Positions 16,238 to 24,054 of a stretch of DNA of 64,000 nt are shown piece after piece. Origin of the DNA: CAJXMH01 sp040220135 (GTDB lineage: Bacteria > Bacteroidota > Bacteroidia > Flavobacteriales_E > Vicingaceae); the NCBI GenBank assembly GCA_040220135.1, contig JAVJTT010000024.1, forward strand, positions 1-64,000, in the 5' to 3' direction. The notes under the pieces are model-generated. The model was not told where the DNA came from and searched no databases. It was given only the letters and a program-made list of their open reading frames with translations. A program made the position numbers and the translations under genes. Position 1 is the first letter of the stretch. The number at the start of each line of letters is the position of its first letter.

Positions 16238-17002
16238 ATGAAAGCTGAATTTGTCCTCTTCAAAGAAAATAGCAACAAACCTATCAGTGTAAGTGAGAAG
16301 TCAAATAAGAAACTCTTACAGAGATGTCAAGATCACTGGTACCACACAAAAGAAAAGAAATTCTTAAAAAGTGGGGGATGGGTAAAAAAAATAGGCTCAA
16401 GTTTATTTGGAGCCAAAGGCTCAGCCTCTGAGTATTTATTCATTCACATTCCTAAAACAGGAGGCACAAGCTTTAAATTTAATGTGCTCTATAATCCTCA
16501 CTTTGAAAAGGATGTTCTGATCTACCACAAGTTCAACTATCCACCTAAAAATAAGTCGGAGCTCAATATATTCAAGGAAAGGAGACAAATGTTTACCCTT
16601 TTAAGAGATCCGGTAAAAACGGTTATTTCATCTTATTATCATTTTAATCATATTCAAAAGACAACTCTAATGAACTTTTGTAAGCAAGCGAGTAATATGC
16701 AACTCAAATTTTTGTTGGGATACGATATAACTTCTTCTTATGAAGTAACAGAGAATGATTTAAATAAAGTGAAAGGTATAATTGACAAAGGGAAATTAAT
16801 TGTAGGAATTCTAAAAACAGCGAAAATGAAAGCTGTTTATGATCTTCTTGAACTTCCCATTAATAAGGTAGATAATTACGTTTTAAATAAGAAGTCCGGT
16901 TTTAAGTACAACTTAGGAGACATCCCTAAATCAACTAAGGAACAAATTTTGGAAATGAATGGCTATGACCAGCTTTTATTTGATTACGTAAAGAATGCCT
17001 AA
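16238..17002 (+). CDS. Sulfotransferase family protein
   Basis: This 254-residue, apparently cytosolic protein carries the two PAPS-binding signatures of sulfotransferases: HIPKTGGTSF near residue 70 (5'-phosphosulfate loop) and LLRDPVKTVISSYYH near 122 (3'-phosphate loop). It would transfer sulfate from PAPS to a hydroxyl or amine of an unknown acceptor, perhaps a surface glycan. It stands alone with its own promoter and no sugar or PAPS genes beside it. It is Lys-rich and more AT-rich by eye than the T9SS genes to the left, which is compatible with transfer but not proof. Confidence 0.75.
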   Translation: MKAEFVLFKENSNKPISVSEKSNKKLLQRCQDHWYHTKEKKFLKSGGWVKKIGSSLFGAKGSASEYLFIHIPKTGGTSFKFNVLYNPHFEKDVLIYHKFNYPPKNKSELNIFKERRQMFTLLRDPVKTVISSYYHFNHIQKTTLMNFCKQASNMQLKFLLGYDITSSYEVTENDLNKVKGIIDKGKLIVGILKTAKMKAVYDLLELPINKVDNYVLNKKSGFKYNLGDIPKSTKEQILEMNGYDQLLFDYVKNA

Positions 17003-17042
17003 GGCATACTAAATTGAACTTGAGGCAATTAGGCGTTTTTTT
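16997..17042 (+). terminator. Weak terminator-like structure
   Basis: GCCTAA at the sulfotransferase stop can pair with TTAGGC about 28 nt downstream, followed by a run of seven T. The stem is short and the loop long. Confidence 0.3.
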
Positions 17043-17057
17043 AGGTAGCTTATAGGG

Positions 17058-18215
17058 CTAATCCTCTTCTTTAGGCGCTTGAGATTTAGATTTTCTTTTG
17101 AAGAGCTTCTTCTTTTTAATGTTTTGCACCGCTTCATCTTCAGTATGAGCATTGCTGCTACTTTGTAGCAATAGAGCGTAAGGCTTGAGCGGTTCGTAAT
17201 GGCTGAAAACAATTCGCATAATACCACAAAGAGGAATGGCTAAGATCATACCGATGATGCCCCAAACTTGCCCTCCAATAATTAAAGCTACAATAGCGGC
17301 TAATGGATTAACATCCACCTTTGAACCTACTACATTGGGGGTAATAAAATTGCCTTCCACAAATTGCACAAATGCATAAATGCCGGCCACACCAAGTGGG
17401 TAGAAAAGTGAATCTTTGGTAATTAAGGCTACAATGATGGGTAGGGAAGCACCGATAAAAATCCCGATGTAGGGAATAATGGTTAAGACAGCAGATAAAA
17501 TGCCCATAAAAATGGCATACTTAATTCCTAATATAAGAAGTCCTGCGGTATTTAGAACGGCTATAATACTTACTACGATTAGCAAGCCGCTGATGTAAGA
17601 AAAAGTCATTTTCTTGATCTCAACCGCCATTTGGGTAAGGTTAGGGTCCTTGTATCGGTCGCCTAAAAGCGCTAAAAAATGCTTAAAGTTTTTGCGATAT
17701 AGCAAAAAGAAAAAGATGTAAATAGGAACAAGCGTAAAAAAGGTCAAAAAGTTAGAAGTGGCCGACAAGGCTTCAGTGAAAAAACTTCCACTGGAAGAGA
17801 GGATTTTATCAAAGTTTTGTTTGATTAAGTCTACCTGTTCGGTAGCTGAGAAAAGGCCTAGTTCACTGAGTTGATTGGCCACATTATTCACTAGCTTTTC
17901 TAGTTTTCCAATTAAATCCGGTAAATCAGAGATTAAGCTTTTGGCTTGGACCGTAACGTAAAAAATTCCACCGCTAACAATCGAGGAAACTAGTATAAGG
18001 CTTACTAGAATTGCCAAGGCAGAAGCCACACCTTTTTTCTCTAACCAGGCTACAATGGGGTTTAATAAAAGCGCAATGAATAAACTAAATACCAAAGGAA
18101 TTAGCACATTACTGGCTACGCTCAGACCGTAAAAAAGTAAGGTGAGGCTAAGTAGTAACTTCCAAAGGAAGTCAAGTGAGAATTTAGTGTTTGGCTGGTT
18201 GATCGACTTTATCAT
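17058..18215 (-). CDS. AI-2E family transporter (UPF0118)
   Basis: This 385-residue membrane protein has about eight hydrophobic segments in the AI-2E/UPF0118 pattern: a pair near the start, a long amphipathic stretch (about 90-150), then the block near 240-330 with GIKYAIFMGILSAVLTIIPY and a GQVWGIIGMILAIPLCG-type segment. The last 40 residues are a charged tail rich in Lys. Family members are proposed exporters of small molecules or ions; the substrate is unknown. It is the last gene of the operon headed by dps, and its start overlaps the end of the gene before it. Confidence 0.85.
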   Translation of the reverse strand: MIKSINQPNTKFSLDFLWKLLLSLTLLFYGLSVASNVLIPLVFSLFIALLLNPIVAWLEKKGVASALAILVSLILVSSIVSGGIFYVTVQAKSLISDLPDLIGKLEKLVNNVANQLSELGLFSATEQVDLIKQNFDKILSSSGSFFTEALSATSNFLTFFTLVPIYIFFFLLYRKNFKHFLALLGDRYKDPNLTQMAVEIKKMTFSYISGLLIVVSIIAVLNTAGLLILGIKYAIFMGILSAVLTIIPYIGIFIGASLPIIVALITKDSLFYPLGVAGIYAFVQFVEGNFITPNVVGSKVDVNPLAAIVALIIGGQVWGIIGMILAIPLCGIMRIVFSHYEPLKPYALLLQSSSNAHTEDEAVQNIKKKKLFKRKSKSQAPKEED

Positions 18216-18561
18216 CCTTTAGTAATGTATTTAAGACGAACTGTAAAGTACCGCTATATTTTTCAATTACAAAAGAACTAACAATGGTAGATATGCGTCT
18301 AAGCCATTTTGATTTTGGTTTAATTACCTTATTAATTAGAAAAGAAGAGAGCAATGAAGTAATGGGAGAAATATTTTCTACAATTAAGTTCTTAACTCCA
18401 CCTTCTTGGTTTTTGGAGAAGAATGATAAGTCGAAAAGACTTTCTTTTAAGGCATGAGCCCTCAGGCGAACATTAATTTCTCTTTCTGCTGCTTCAGCCT
18501 CCCTTTCAATTTGAGCTAACTTTAAGCTGTTGATGTCTTTAATTGGAGTCTGTCTCTTCAT
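18184..18561 (-). CDS. Small hypothetical protein in the dps operon
   Basis: This 125-residue protein starts at the Met at 18561; the frame is open 28 codons further upstream, but that part lies inside the preceding gene. I do not recognise a named family. Residues about 15-45 are a charged helix rich in Glu/Arg, and residues about 65-110 hold two amphipathic or weakly hydrophobic segments. It overlaps the holin-like gene upstream by 23 bp and the transporter gene downstream by 32 bp, so it is translated as part of the same message. Such proteins often accompany YqjE-like genes in Bacteroidota. Confidence 0.65.
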   Translation of the reverse strand: MKRQTPIKDINSLKLAQIEREAEAAEREINVRLRAHALKESLFDLSFFSKNQEGGVKNLIVENISPITSLLSSFLINKVIKPKSKWLRRISTIVSSFVIEKYSGTLQFVLNTLLKDDKVDQPAKH

Positions 18562-18898
18562 CTTTAAATATATTTCGAATGGCCGTATTTTGAATGGGTA
18601 CTTCAAGTAATTTCTTGCGATTGAACAATAAAATTGCAAATACAATCAGGTAAAAGAGAGCAACAGCTCCAAAGCCTGCAATGTAATTTTCCCAAAGCAC
18701 ACTTAGGGTCATGCCCATAAAAAAACTAAAGGCAATTAAAAAAATTAAAAAGAAACCGGCCAGAATAAAAGCAGCCATAAGCTTAGAAAAAGCTTCGCTG
18801 CTTTGTTCTGCCAGTTTTAATTTAATCAAGTCTAACCGAGCTTCGATGTAGTCTTTACTTTCATCGATAAGCTCATTTATTTCTTGACGATTGATCAT
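18539..18898 (-). CDS. Phage-holin-family / YqjE-like membrane protein
   Basis: This 119-residue protein has a charged N-terminal helix (EINELIDESKDYIEARLDLIKLKL) and then two transmembrane segments near 42-66 and 75-95. This is the layout of the Phage_holin_3_6 (DUF1469, YqjE-like) family. Despite the name these are chromosomal envelope proteins, often next to YtxH and ElaB-type stress proteins. It lies between the YtxH gene and a small hypothetical gene. Confidence 0.75.
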   Translation of the reverse strand: MINRQEINELIDESKDYIEARLDLIKLKLAEQSSEAFSKLMAAFILAGFFLIFLIAFSFFMGMTLSVLWENYIAGFGAVALFYLIVFAILLFNRKKLLEVPIQNTAIRNIFKDEETDSN

Positions 18899-18923
18899 TG
18901 GTTTGGTTTTGGTATCAATTGTT

Positions 18924-19151
18924 TTAGCCTACAACGCTAGAAGCAGTTTTCTTAAGTGATTCTAGCTTTTCTTTGCTTTCATCACTAATATCTTCCATCT
19001 TACGGCTAAGATCTTTTTTCAATTTATCACCTTGTTTCTTAAGATTTTCTCTGGTTTCTTCACCTGATGCAGGGGCTAATAATACGCCTGCAACTAATCC
19101 TGCTGCAGCGCCTGCGGCAACTGCTAATAATACTTTTCCTGTGTTGTCCAT
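18924..19151 (-). CDS. YtxH domain protein
   Basis: This 75-residue protein has a Gly/Ala-rich N-terminal membrane segment (AAGAAAGLVAGVLLAPASG) followed by a Lys/Glu-rich helix, exactly the YtxH pattern. YtxH proteins are small, membrane-anchored and linked to general stress. It sits in the middle of the dps operon. Confidence 0.85.
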   Translation of the reverse strand: MDNTGKVLLAVAAGAAAGLVAGVLLAPASGEETRENLKKQGDKLKKDLSRKMEDISDESKEKLESLKKTASSVVG

Positions 19152-19182
19152 ATTGTTTGGTTTTTAGTTAAAATTAATATAA

Positions 19183-19590
19183 TTATTTACTGTGATTGTA
19201 ACTGTCTATTACTTTATCAATATTCTTTAACCGAAGTACATCAGTTGGAGTGTCGATTAAGATAACTTCATCCTCCATTTTCGCGAGCGGAGTTTTTAAT
19301 AGTTCAGGCTCTTCGATCAATAATTTTAATTGATCATCCTGATCCAAATTTTTTCCTTTCACCTTCGAATCATACTCCTTAGCATTACGATCAAAAAAAT
19401 CATTTAAATCGAGTTGTGAATAATCGACAAATTGTTTTAATTGAGTAGCGGTTAAAGGAGATGACTTGATATTAAAATCTTGTATTTTGATTTTTTCACT
19501 CTTGATTAATGCCATTGTTTGTGAGACCTTATATGAGTCCCCTTTGTGATAAATTTCGACTGTGTTTTCCTTGATTTCTTTCTTATCCAT
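19183..19590 (-). CDS. ArsC/Spx-like thioredoxin-fold protein without the catalytic cysteine
   Basis: This 135-residue protein starts at Met 19590 (MDKKEIKENTVEIYHKGDS); the frame extends 9 codons upstream into the previous gene. The pattern beta strand, K-V-S-Q-T-M-A-L-I-K-S helix, I-Q-D-F-N-I-K-S, L-T-A-T-Q-L-K-Q-F, and later LLIEEPELLKTPLA follows the ArsC/Spx family. The position of the CxxS or CxxC active site reads YKVS, so it cannot reduce arsenate by the usual route. It overlaps the preceding gene by 8 bp. It may be a regulator or stress protein; the function is unknown. Confidence 0.6.
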   Translation of the reverse strand: MDKKEIKENTVEIYHKGDSYKVSQTMALIKSEKIKIQDFNIKSSPLTATQLKQFVDYSQLDLNDFFDRNAKEYDSKVKGKNLDQDDQLKLLIEEPELLKTPLAKMEDEVILIDTPTDVLRLKNIDKVIDSYNHSK

Positions 19591-19891
19591 GATTAGGTAT
19601 GTTTTTAATGAAATCATTTACGTCAGCGGATGCTTTTGCACCAAAGGAATTAATTAATAATCCTTTGTGATTACCTGAAGCGGTAGATACCGCGTACACG
19701 ATCGACATATCACCGGGATTTGTCATTCCTTCAAAACGATGAAACTCTTCAATTTTGACGTCATCTGCTCCGAGTTTTTGATTGCCCAATTTAATGTGCT
19801 CAGAATTTAAGATTTCAACTTCCTCTTTAAAACCTCTTTCTCTGAGGCTTTTCGTGGCTTCTGATAAAGTATCGTAGCTGTTATTCTTCAT
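19583..19891 (-). CDS. Small conserved Bacteroidota protein of unknown function
   Basis: This 102-residue protein starts at Met 19891 (MKNNSYDTLSEATKSLRERGF). The pattern of an N-terminal helix, an I-K-I-E-E-F-H-R-F-E-G-M-type stretch and SIVYAVSTASGNHKGLLINSFG is typical of a small Bacteroidota family. From memory, members are often labelled phosphoribosylpyrophosphate synthetase, a name with no support here because the PRPP-binding loop and ATP site are absent. The gene lies just downstream of dps. Confidence 0.65.
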   Translation of the reverse strand: MKNNSYDTLSEATKSLRERGFKEEVEILNSEHIKLGNQKLGADDVKIEEFHRFEGMTNPGDMSIVYAVSTASGNHKGLLINSFGAKASADVNDFIKNIPNHG

Positions 19892-19917
19892 ACTGGTTTG
19901 GTTTTTGGTGTTTTCTT

Positions 19918-20436
19918 TTACCCCTCTAGCATGCTGCGTAACATCCAAGCGGTTTTTTCATGCACTTCCACACGTTCAGTTAATAAATCGGCTGTAGCTT
20001 CATCACTTTTTTCATCGGCTAGGCCAACTACTTTTCTGCTATGTTTTGCGATGTGTTCATGGGCTTGCAATAAGTCTACAATCATTTCATTTTCAGGTGC
20101 CTTAGAGTTAGGCTCTTTAATATCTGAAAGTTCAGAAAACTCCTTCATTGAACCAGGAGCTAGAAAACCTAAAGATCGGATTCTTTCTGCAATCTCGTCA
20201 ATGGCATCGAAGATTTCTTCGTATTGTTCTTCCGTTAATAAATGTAACTGACGGAAGTTTTTTCCTTTCACATTCCAATGATAATTATGTGTCATAATCA
20301 TCAAGGCATAAGAGTCGGAAAGAATGCGACTCAAACCTTCTGAAATTTCTGCTCTGTCTGTCTCAGAAAGTCCAATGTTCATTTTTAATTTTGTCTTTTC
20401 TTGATTGTTTAATTCTATATCTGATACTTCTTGCAT
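19918..20436 (-). CDS. dps: Dps family DNA-binding ferritin-like protein
   Basis: This 172-residue protein has the Dps ferroxidase signature: HNYHWNVKGKNFRQLH near residue 50, then EEQYEEIFDAIDEIAERIR with the expected Asp/Glu ligands. Dps forms dodecamers that store iron using H2O2 and protect DNA in starvation. The N-terminal 18 residues before a second Met (MNIGL) may be an extension or not translated. It is the first gene of a reverse-strand stress operon that ends with the AI-2E transporter at 17058. Confidence 0.88.
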   Translation of the reverse strand: MQEVSDIELNNQEKTKLKMNIGLSETDRAEISEGLSRILSDSYALMIMTHNYHWNVKGKNFRQLHLLTEEQYEEIFDAIDEIAERIRSLGFLAPGSMKEFSELSDIKEPNSKAPENEMIVDLLQAHEHIAKHSRKVVGLADEKSDEATADLLTERVEVHEKTAWMLRSMLEG

Positions 20437-20458
20437 AAATGTTAATGTGTTTTTGGTT

Positions 20459-20469
20459 TATACAGTATA
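20459..20469. promoter_or_regulatory. Palindrome upstream of dps
   Basis: TATACAGTATA is a perfect odd palindrome, 23 bp before the dps start codon, in the dps/nrnA intergenic region. It may be an operator; no known site is matched. Confidence 0.3.
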
Positions 20470-20580
20470 CAAAAGGAATGGGTGCTTCGTTCAGAATCTC
20501 TTGTTAAAACTTGCAAAGACTGGCGGAAACAATTGTGAACAAGATTTCCATAGAGCACTTTTAAACTTTCTTTGCTTTTC

Positions 20581-20588
20581 TAACTTTG
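20581..20588 (+). promoter_or_regulatory. -7 element (TAACTTTG) almost touching the nrnA start codon
   Basis: TAACTTTG is a perfect TAnnTTTG match and ends 4 bp before the ATG at 20593, so transcription would start at or just beyond the start codon. No clear TTTG -33 box is found. Confidence 0.4.
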
Positions 20589-20592
20589 AAGC

Positions 20593-21609
20593 ATGCTAAC
20601 ATTCGATCAACTCGCTGCTCAATTGAAGGAGCAGAGCGGCAAAAAGGTAGTTATTGTCTCACACCGCTCACCCGACGGAGATTCTATCGGCTCTTCATTG
20701 GGCCTCTATCATTTTTTAAAGTCACTTAACTATAAAGTAACCGTGGCTACTCCTGATCCGGCACCGGCCTTTCTATCTTGGTTGGAAGGTTTTGACCAGA
20801 TCGTAAACTTTGAGAAACACCGCGAAGAAACATTAACAGCAATTGCGGAAGCCAACTATATCTTTTGCCTTGACTTTAATACGCTAGTCAGATCAGCAAG
20901 TCTCGAACAGCCTATTCGAAAGAACAAAGAGGCCGTTTGGGTAAACTTAGATCACCACCAAGAACCGGATGACTTCGCCGACTATCAATGGTCTGACATC
21001 ACTGCGAGCTCTACCGCCGAAATAGTTTACCAATTTGTAGAGCAAGTTTTGGGTAAGGCTTTTGAAAATGAAGCTTATGCGAATTGCATATACACCGGTA
21101 TATTAACGGATACCGGATCTTTTCGCTTTTCTTCTACCTCAGCTAAAACACATCGTATTGCAGCCGATTTAGTCGAATTTGGAGCAGATCCAACTTTTAT
21201 TCATAGCCAAGTTTACGACAGTTATTCGCCTGATCGATTAAAATTACTCGGCTTTGCTTTGCATGAAAAACTCACTTTGCTTCCCCAGTTCCATACAGCT
21301 ATTATTGCTTTAACTGAGAAGGATCTGCAGCGCTTTAATTTTCAGAAAGGAGACACAGAAGGCTTAGTCAATTTCCCTCTTTCAATAAAAGAAGTGAACA
21401 TGGCTATTTTAATCACTGAAAAAGATGGTAAAGTAAAAATGTCTTTCCGTTCAAAAGGAAACTTCGCCGTCAACCAATTATCAGGGCGTTATTTTAATGG
21501 CGGAGGACATTTAAACGCAGCAGGGGGAATTAGTAAAGTTGATGTTCCTAAAACGGTTGAACAGATTGTTGAAATTTTACCTGAATATGAGGCTGAGCTT
21601 AACTTTTAG
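20593..21609 (+). CDS. nrnA: DHH/DHHA1 phosphoesterase (NrnA-like oligoribonuclease / pAp phosphatase)
   Basis: This 338-residue protein has the DHH domain motifs SHRSPDGDSIGS (residues about 19-30), a central Asp, NLDHHQEPDDFADYQW (about 118) and GILTDTGSFRFSST (about 170), and the C-terminal DHHA1 motif NGGGHLNAAGG (about 303). NrnA-like enzymes degrade short RNA oligomers and dephosphorylate pAp. The gene leads an operon with three FKBP lipoproteins and overlaps the first by 23 bp. The nrnA-gldI arrangement is common in Bacteroidota. Confidence 0.85.
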   Translation: MLTFDQLAAQLKEQSGKKVVIVSHRSPDGDSIGSSLGLYHFLKSLNYKVTVATPDPAPAFLSWLEGFDQIVNFEKHREETLTAIAEANYIFCLDFNTLVRSASLEQPIRKNKEAVWVNLDHHQEPDDFADYQWSDITASSTAEIVYQFVEQVLGKAFENEAYANCIYTGILTDTGSFRFSSTSAKTHRIAADLVEFGADPTFIHSQVYDSYSPDRLKLLGFALHEKLTLLPQFHTAIIALTEKDLQRFNFQKGDTEGLVNFPLSIKEVNMAILITEKDGKVKMSFRSKGNFAVNQLSGRYFNGGGHLNAAGGISKVDVPKTVEQIVEILPEYEAELNF

Positions 21610-22126
21610 GCTAGGGCTGCTTGCTAGTTTAGCAGTTGTTATTTTGGCTTGTCAGTCAAAACCCAAAAAGCAAGAGTTACCTTTTCAGACAAAGGAGGAG
21701 TATGAAAGCACCATGATTCGTTCTCACCAGGCCTTTTTGAAAAAGGAGAAAGCGCGAATTCAGCAGTACATTGATTCTAGTGGCTTAGATTTTAAACAAA
21801 GCGGAACCGGTTTGCGCTATTTCATTTATGAAGAAGGTAAGGGAGATACCTTAAAGAAAGGTAACATAGCGGTAGTGAAATATCAATTACGCTTATTAGA
21901 AGGCGATACTTTATACGAAACCAAAGCCAATGAAGTACAAGAGTTTGCCGTTGATTTTGATAATGTAGAAAGAGGATTGCATGAGGCAGTTAAGAAAATG
22001 CGGCTAGGAGACAAGGCGATTTTAATCTTGCCGGCTCATTTGGCGCACGGAATTACAGGCGATCAAGCGGCCATTCCTACACAGGCAACTTTGGTTTACG
22101 ACTTACACTTAGTGGCTAAAAAATGA
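21587..22126 (+). CDS. gldI: FKBP-type peptidyl-prolyl isomerase lipoprotein, GldI-like
   Basis: This 179-residue protein starts at Met 21587 (MRLSLTFRLGLL). It has a lipobox (VVILAC), a charged linker, and one FKBP domain (about 70-179) with LKKGNIAVVKYQLRLLEGD and DKAILILPAHLAHG. The adjacency to nrnA and the size fit GldI, a gliding-motility-associated isomerase required for T9SS/gliding in Flavobacterium. It would act in the periplasm, helping to fold secreted or outer-membrane proteins. The start overlaps the nrnA end by 23 bp. GldI identity is inferred from context; FKBP identity is clear. Confidence 0.75.
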   Translation: MRLSLTFRLGLLASLAVVILACQSKPKKQELPFQTKEEYESTMIRSHQAFLKKEKARIQQYIDSSGLDFKQSGTGLRYFIYEEGKGDTLKKGNIAVVKYQLRLLEGDTLYETKANEVQEFAVDFDNVERGLHEAVKKMRLGDKAILILPAHLAHGITGDQAAIPTQATLVYDLHLVAKK

Positions 22127-22968
22127 AAGCAGTTTGCTACTTTGTTTTTTTCTGCTTGGCTCTTACCGCTTGCCAAAAAAAGAAGGCTGCAGAATACAAG
22201 ACCTTAAATAAAGAGGTGCAATACAAATATTTACAATTTGGCGAAGGCGAGTCCATAGCTAAGAACGATTATATTTCAATTTCATTAACCCTAAGAAATG
22301 AAGCAGGAGATACCTTGCATTATGTTCCCAATTACCCTTACCTTTTTCAACTAAAATCAAATCCCATTGATTCGGCTTGGCTTCATCTAAGCATAGGAGA
22401 CAGCGCTGAATTTCTAATTGCACGTAAACTATTCAACCAGCGGTTTTCTTTTTACGGACCGTCTCAAAGTGATAGCGGAAAAGTGAAACTTAATTTTAGG
22501 ATCAAGAAAAGCTTAGATGCAAATGAGGTTGAGTTTTATCGAAGAAAACTGCTATCAAAAAGAGAACTGGAGGAACAAGCCGATTTAAAACGCTACATGA
22601 ATAATTTGCAAGGCTATATTGATACCATAGGTGATGTGTATCGAAATGTTTACCACATTAATCATGATGGGGTGAGTATAAAAAATGGTGCCTTGGTGAG
22701 TATTGAATATCAAGGTAGGTTTTTAAATGGTTATCAATTTGAGGACAGTCGTGAAAAGGGCGTTACACCGACTTTTGTCTATGGTCAAGAATACCAAATG
22801 ATTGAAGGCATGCAAATGGGATTAAAAGGCTTGAAATCCGGTGAAAGCGTTAAAATTATATTACCTTCGCGCCGCGCCTTTGGAAGGGAAGGTTCCTTAG
22901 CCGGAATTGTACCTCCCTATACGGCAGTAATTTTTGATGTTAACATAATAAAAGTAGTAAATCAGTAA
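22123..22968 (+). CDS. Tandem FKBP-like lipoprotein
   Basis: This 281-residue protein has a lipobox (ALTAC), an N-terminal FKBP-like domain (about 35-130) and a C-terminal FKBP domain (about 170-281) containing EYQGRFLNGYQFEDS and VKIILPSRRAFGREG. The N-terminal domain is degenerate and may only bind clients. The start overlaps the previous stop (ATGA). It is probably a periplasmic fold catalyst or chaperone in the GldI operon. Confidence 0.75.
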   Translation: MKAVCYFVFFCLALTACQKKKAAEYKTLNKEVQYKYLQFGEGESIAKNDYISISLTLRNEAGDTLHYVPNYPYLFQLKSNPIDSAWLHLSIGDSAEFLIARKLFNQRFSFYGPSQSDSGKVKLNFRIKKSLDANEVEFYRRKLLSKRELEEQADLKRYMNNLQGYIDTIGDVYRNVYHINHDGVSIKNGALVSIEYQGRFLNGYQFEDSREKGVTPTFVYGQEYQMIEGMQMGLKGLKSGESVKIILPSRRAFGREGSLAGIVPPYTAVIFDVNIIKVVNQ

Positions 22969-23894
22969 TGAAAAGAGTTTTAACAATTTGTACAGCCTTT
23001 GTTAGTTTAAGTATGCTAATCACCTCATGTTCTTCTCAGAACAAGTCACCCTATCCGGGTTACACTGAGCAGAGTGGATTGTACGTTCAGTATCATAAGG
23101 ATAATGATACAGGCAGAACGGCCAATTTAGGAGATATTGTATCCATGGATATGATGTATAAGACTGAGGGTGATTCAGTTATTATGGATAGTCGCCAGGG
23201 TGGTCAACCAGTACAAGTTCGTGTCGATACAGCGAAGTATAAAGGTGATATTATGGGAGTGTTTGAAGGAATGAATGTTGGAGATAGCGCTTCTATAATC
23301 GTAAGTGCTGATAGTTTTTTCTTAAAGACAGCAGGCATGCCCCAACTACCTGACTTTATCGACAGTGCTAGTAATTTGTATTTTACAGTAAATATCACTG
23401 AAGTAAAGAGCTTGGAAGAAATGCAAGCGGCTCAGCAAAAAGCTTCAGCAGAAGCCATGCAAAATGAGATGACAGTACTGCAAAACTACCTAGAGGCCAA
23501 TAATGTTAGTGCAGAGCCTACCGCAAGCGGTATGTACTTTATCTCAAAAAAGAAAGGTACAGGCGCCCAAGCGGAAGCAGGTAAAAAAGTAAAAGTTCAC
23601 TACGAAGGAATGTTGTTAGATGGAACTTATTTCGATACCAGTGTAGAAGAAGTGGCCAAAGAGCAAGGATTATATAATCCGCAAAGAGATTACTCACCTT
23701 TTGAGTTCACCTTAGGCCAAGGCATGGTTATTAAAGGATGGGATGAAGGTGTAGCCATGATGAAAGAAGGTGGTAAAGCTAGATTTATTATCCCTTCTAA
23801 CTTAGCTTATGGGGCTAACCCAAGACCGGGTGGCCCAATCAAGCCCTATTCAACCTTGATTTTTGATGTGGAATTGATTGAAGTTTTAGATTAG
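22968..23894 (+). CDS. Tandem FKBP-type peptidyl-prolyl isomerase lipoprotein
   Basis: This 308-residue protein has a lipobox (MLITSC), an N-terminal FKBP-like domain (about 40-145) and a well-conserved C-terminal FKBP domain (about 200-308) with KVKVHYEGMLLDGTYFDTS, GWDEGVAMMKEGGKARFIIP and LAYGANPRPGG. It starts one base inside the previous stop (TAATG). The operon ends with a strong terminator at 23913-23938. Confidence 0.85.
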   Translation: MKRVLTICTAFVSLSMLITSCSSQNKSPYPGYTEQSGLYVQYHKDNDTGRTANLGDIVSMDMMYKTEGDSVIMDSRQGGQPVQVRVDTAKYKGDIMGVFEGMNVGDSASIIVSADSFFLKTAGMPQLPDFIDSASNLYFTVNITEVKSLEEMQAAQQKASAEAMQNEMTVLQNYLEANNVSAEPTASGMYFISKKKGTGAQAEAGKKVKVHYEGMLLDGTYFDTSVEEVAKEQGLYNPQRDYSPFEFTLGQGMVIKGWDEGVAMMKEGGKARFIIPSNLAYGANPRPGGPIKPYSTLIFDVELIEVLD

Positions 23895-23912
23895 AAAACA
23901 CAAACACAACTA

Positions 23913-23938
23913 AAGCCCCGAATTCGGGGCTTTTTTTT
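23913..23938 (+). terminator. Rho-independent terminator
   Basis: AAGCCCCG and CGGGGCTT form a perfect stem around an AATT loop, followed by eight T. It lies 18 bp after the FKBP operon. Confidence 0.92.
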
Positions 23939-23974
23939 GCTATTAACATTCACCGGTTAAAGCTTAACATTTAC

Positions 23975-24008
23975 TTTGGTTGTGTCGCACAAACTCTTGG
24001 TAAATTTG
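23975..24008 (+). promoter_or_regulatory. Bacteroidota promoter (TTTG / TAAATTTG)
   Basis: TTTG (23975-23978) and TAAATTTG (24001-24008) are perfect -33 and -7 matches with 22 bp between. The flavoprotein ATG is 46 bp downstream of the -7 box. Confidence 0.6.
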
Positions 24009-24054
24009 TTTAATTCAAAAAATAAGGTGAATTTTCATTATCACGTAGACCGAT

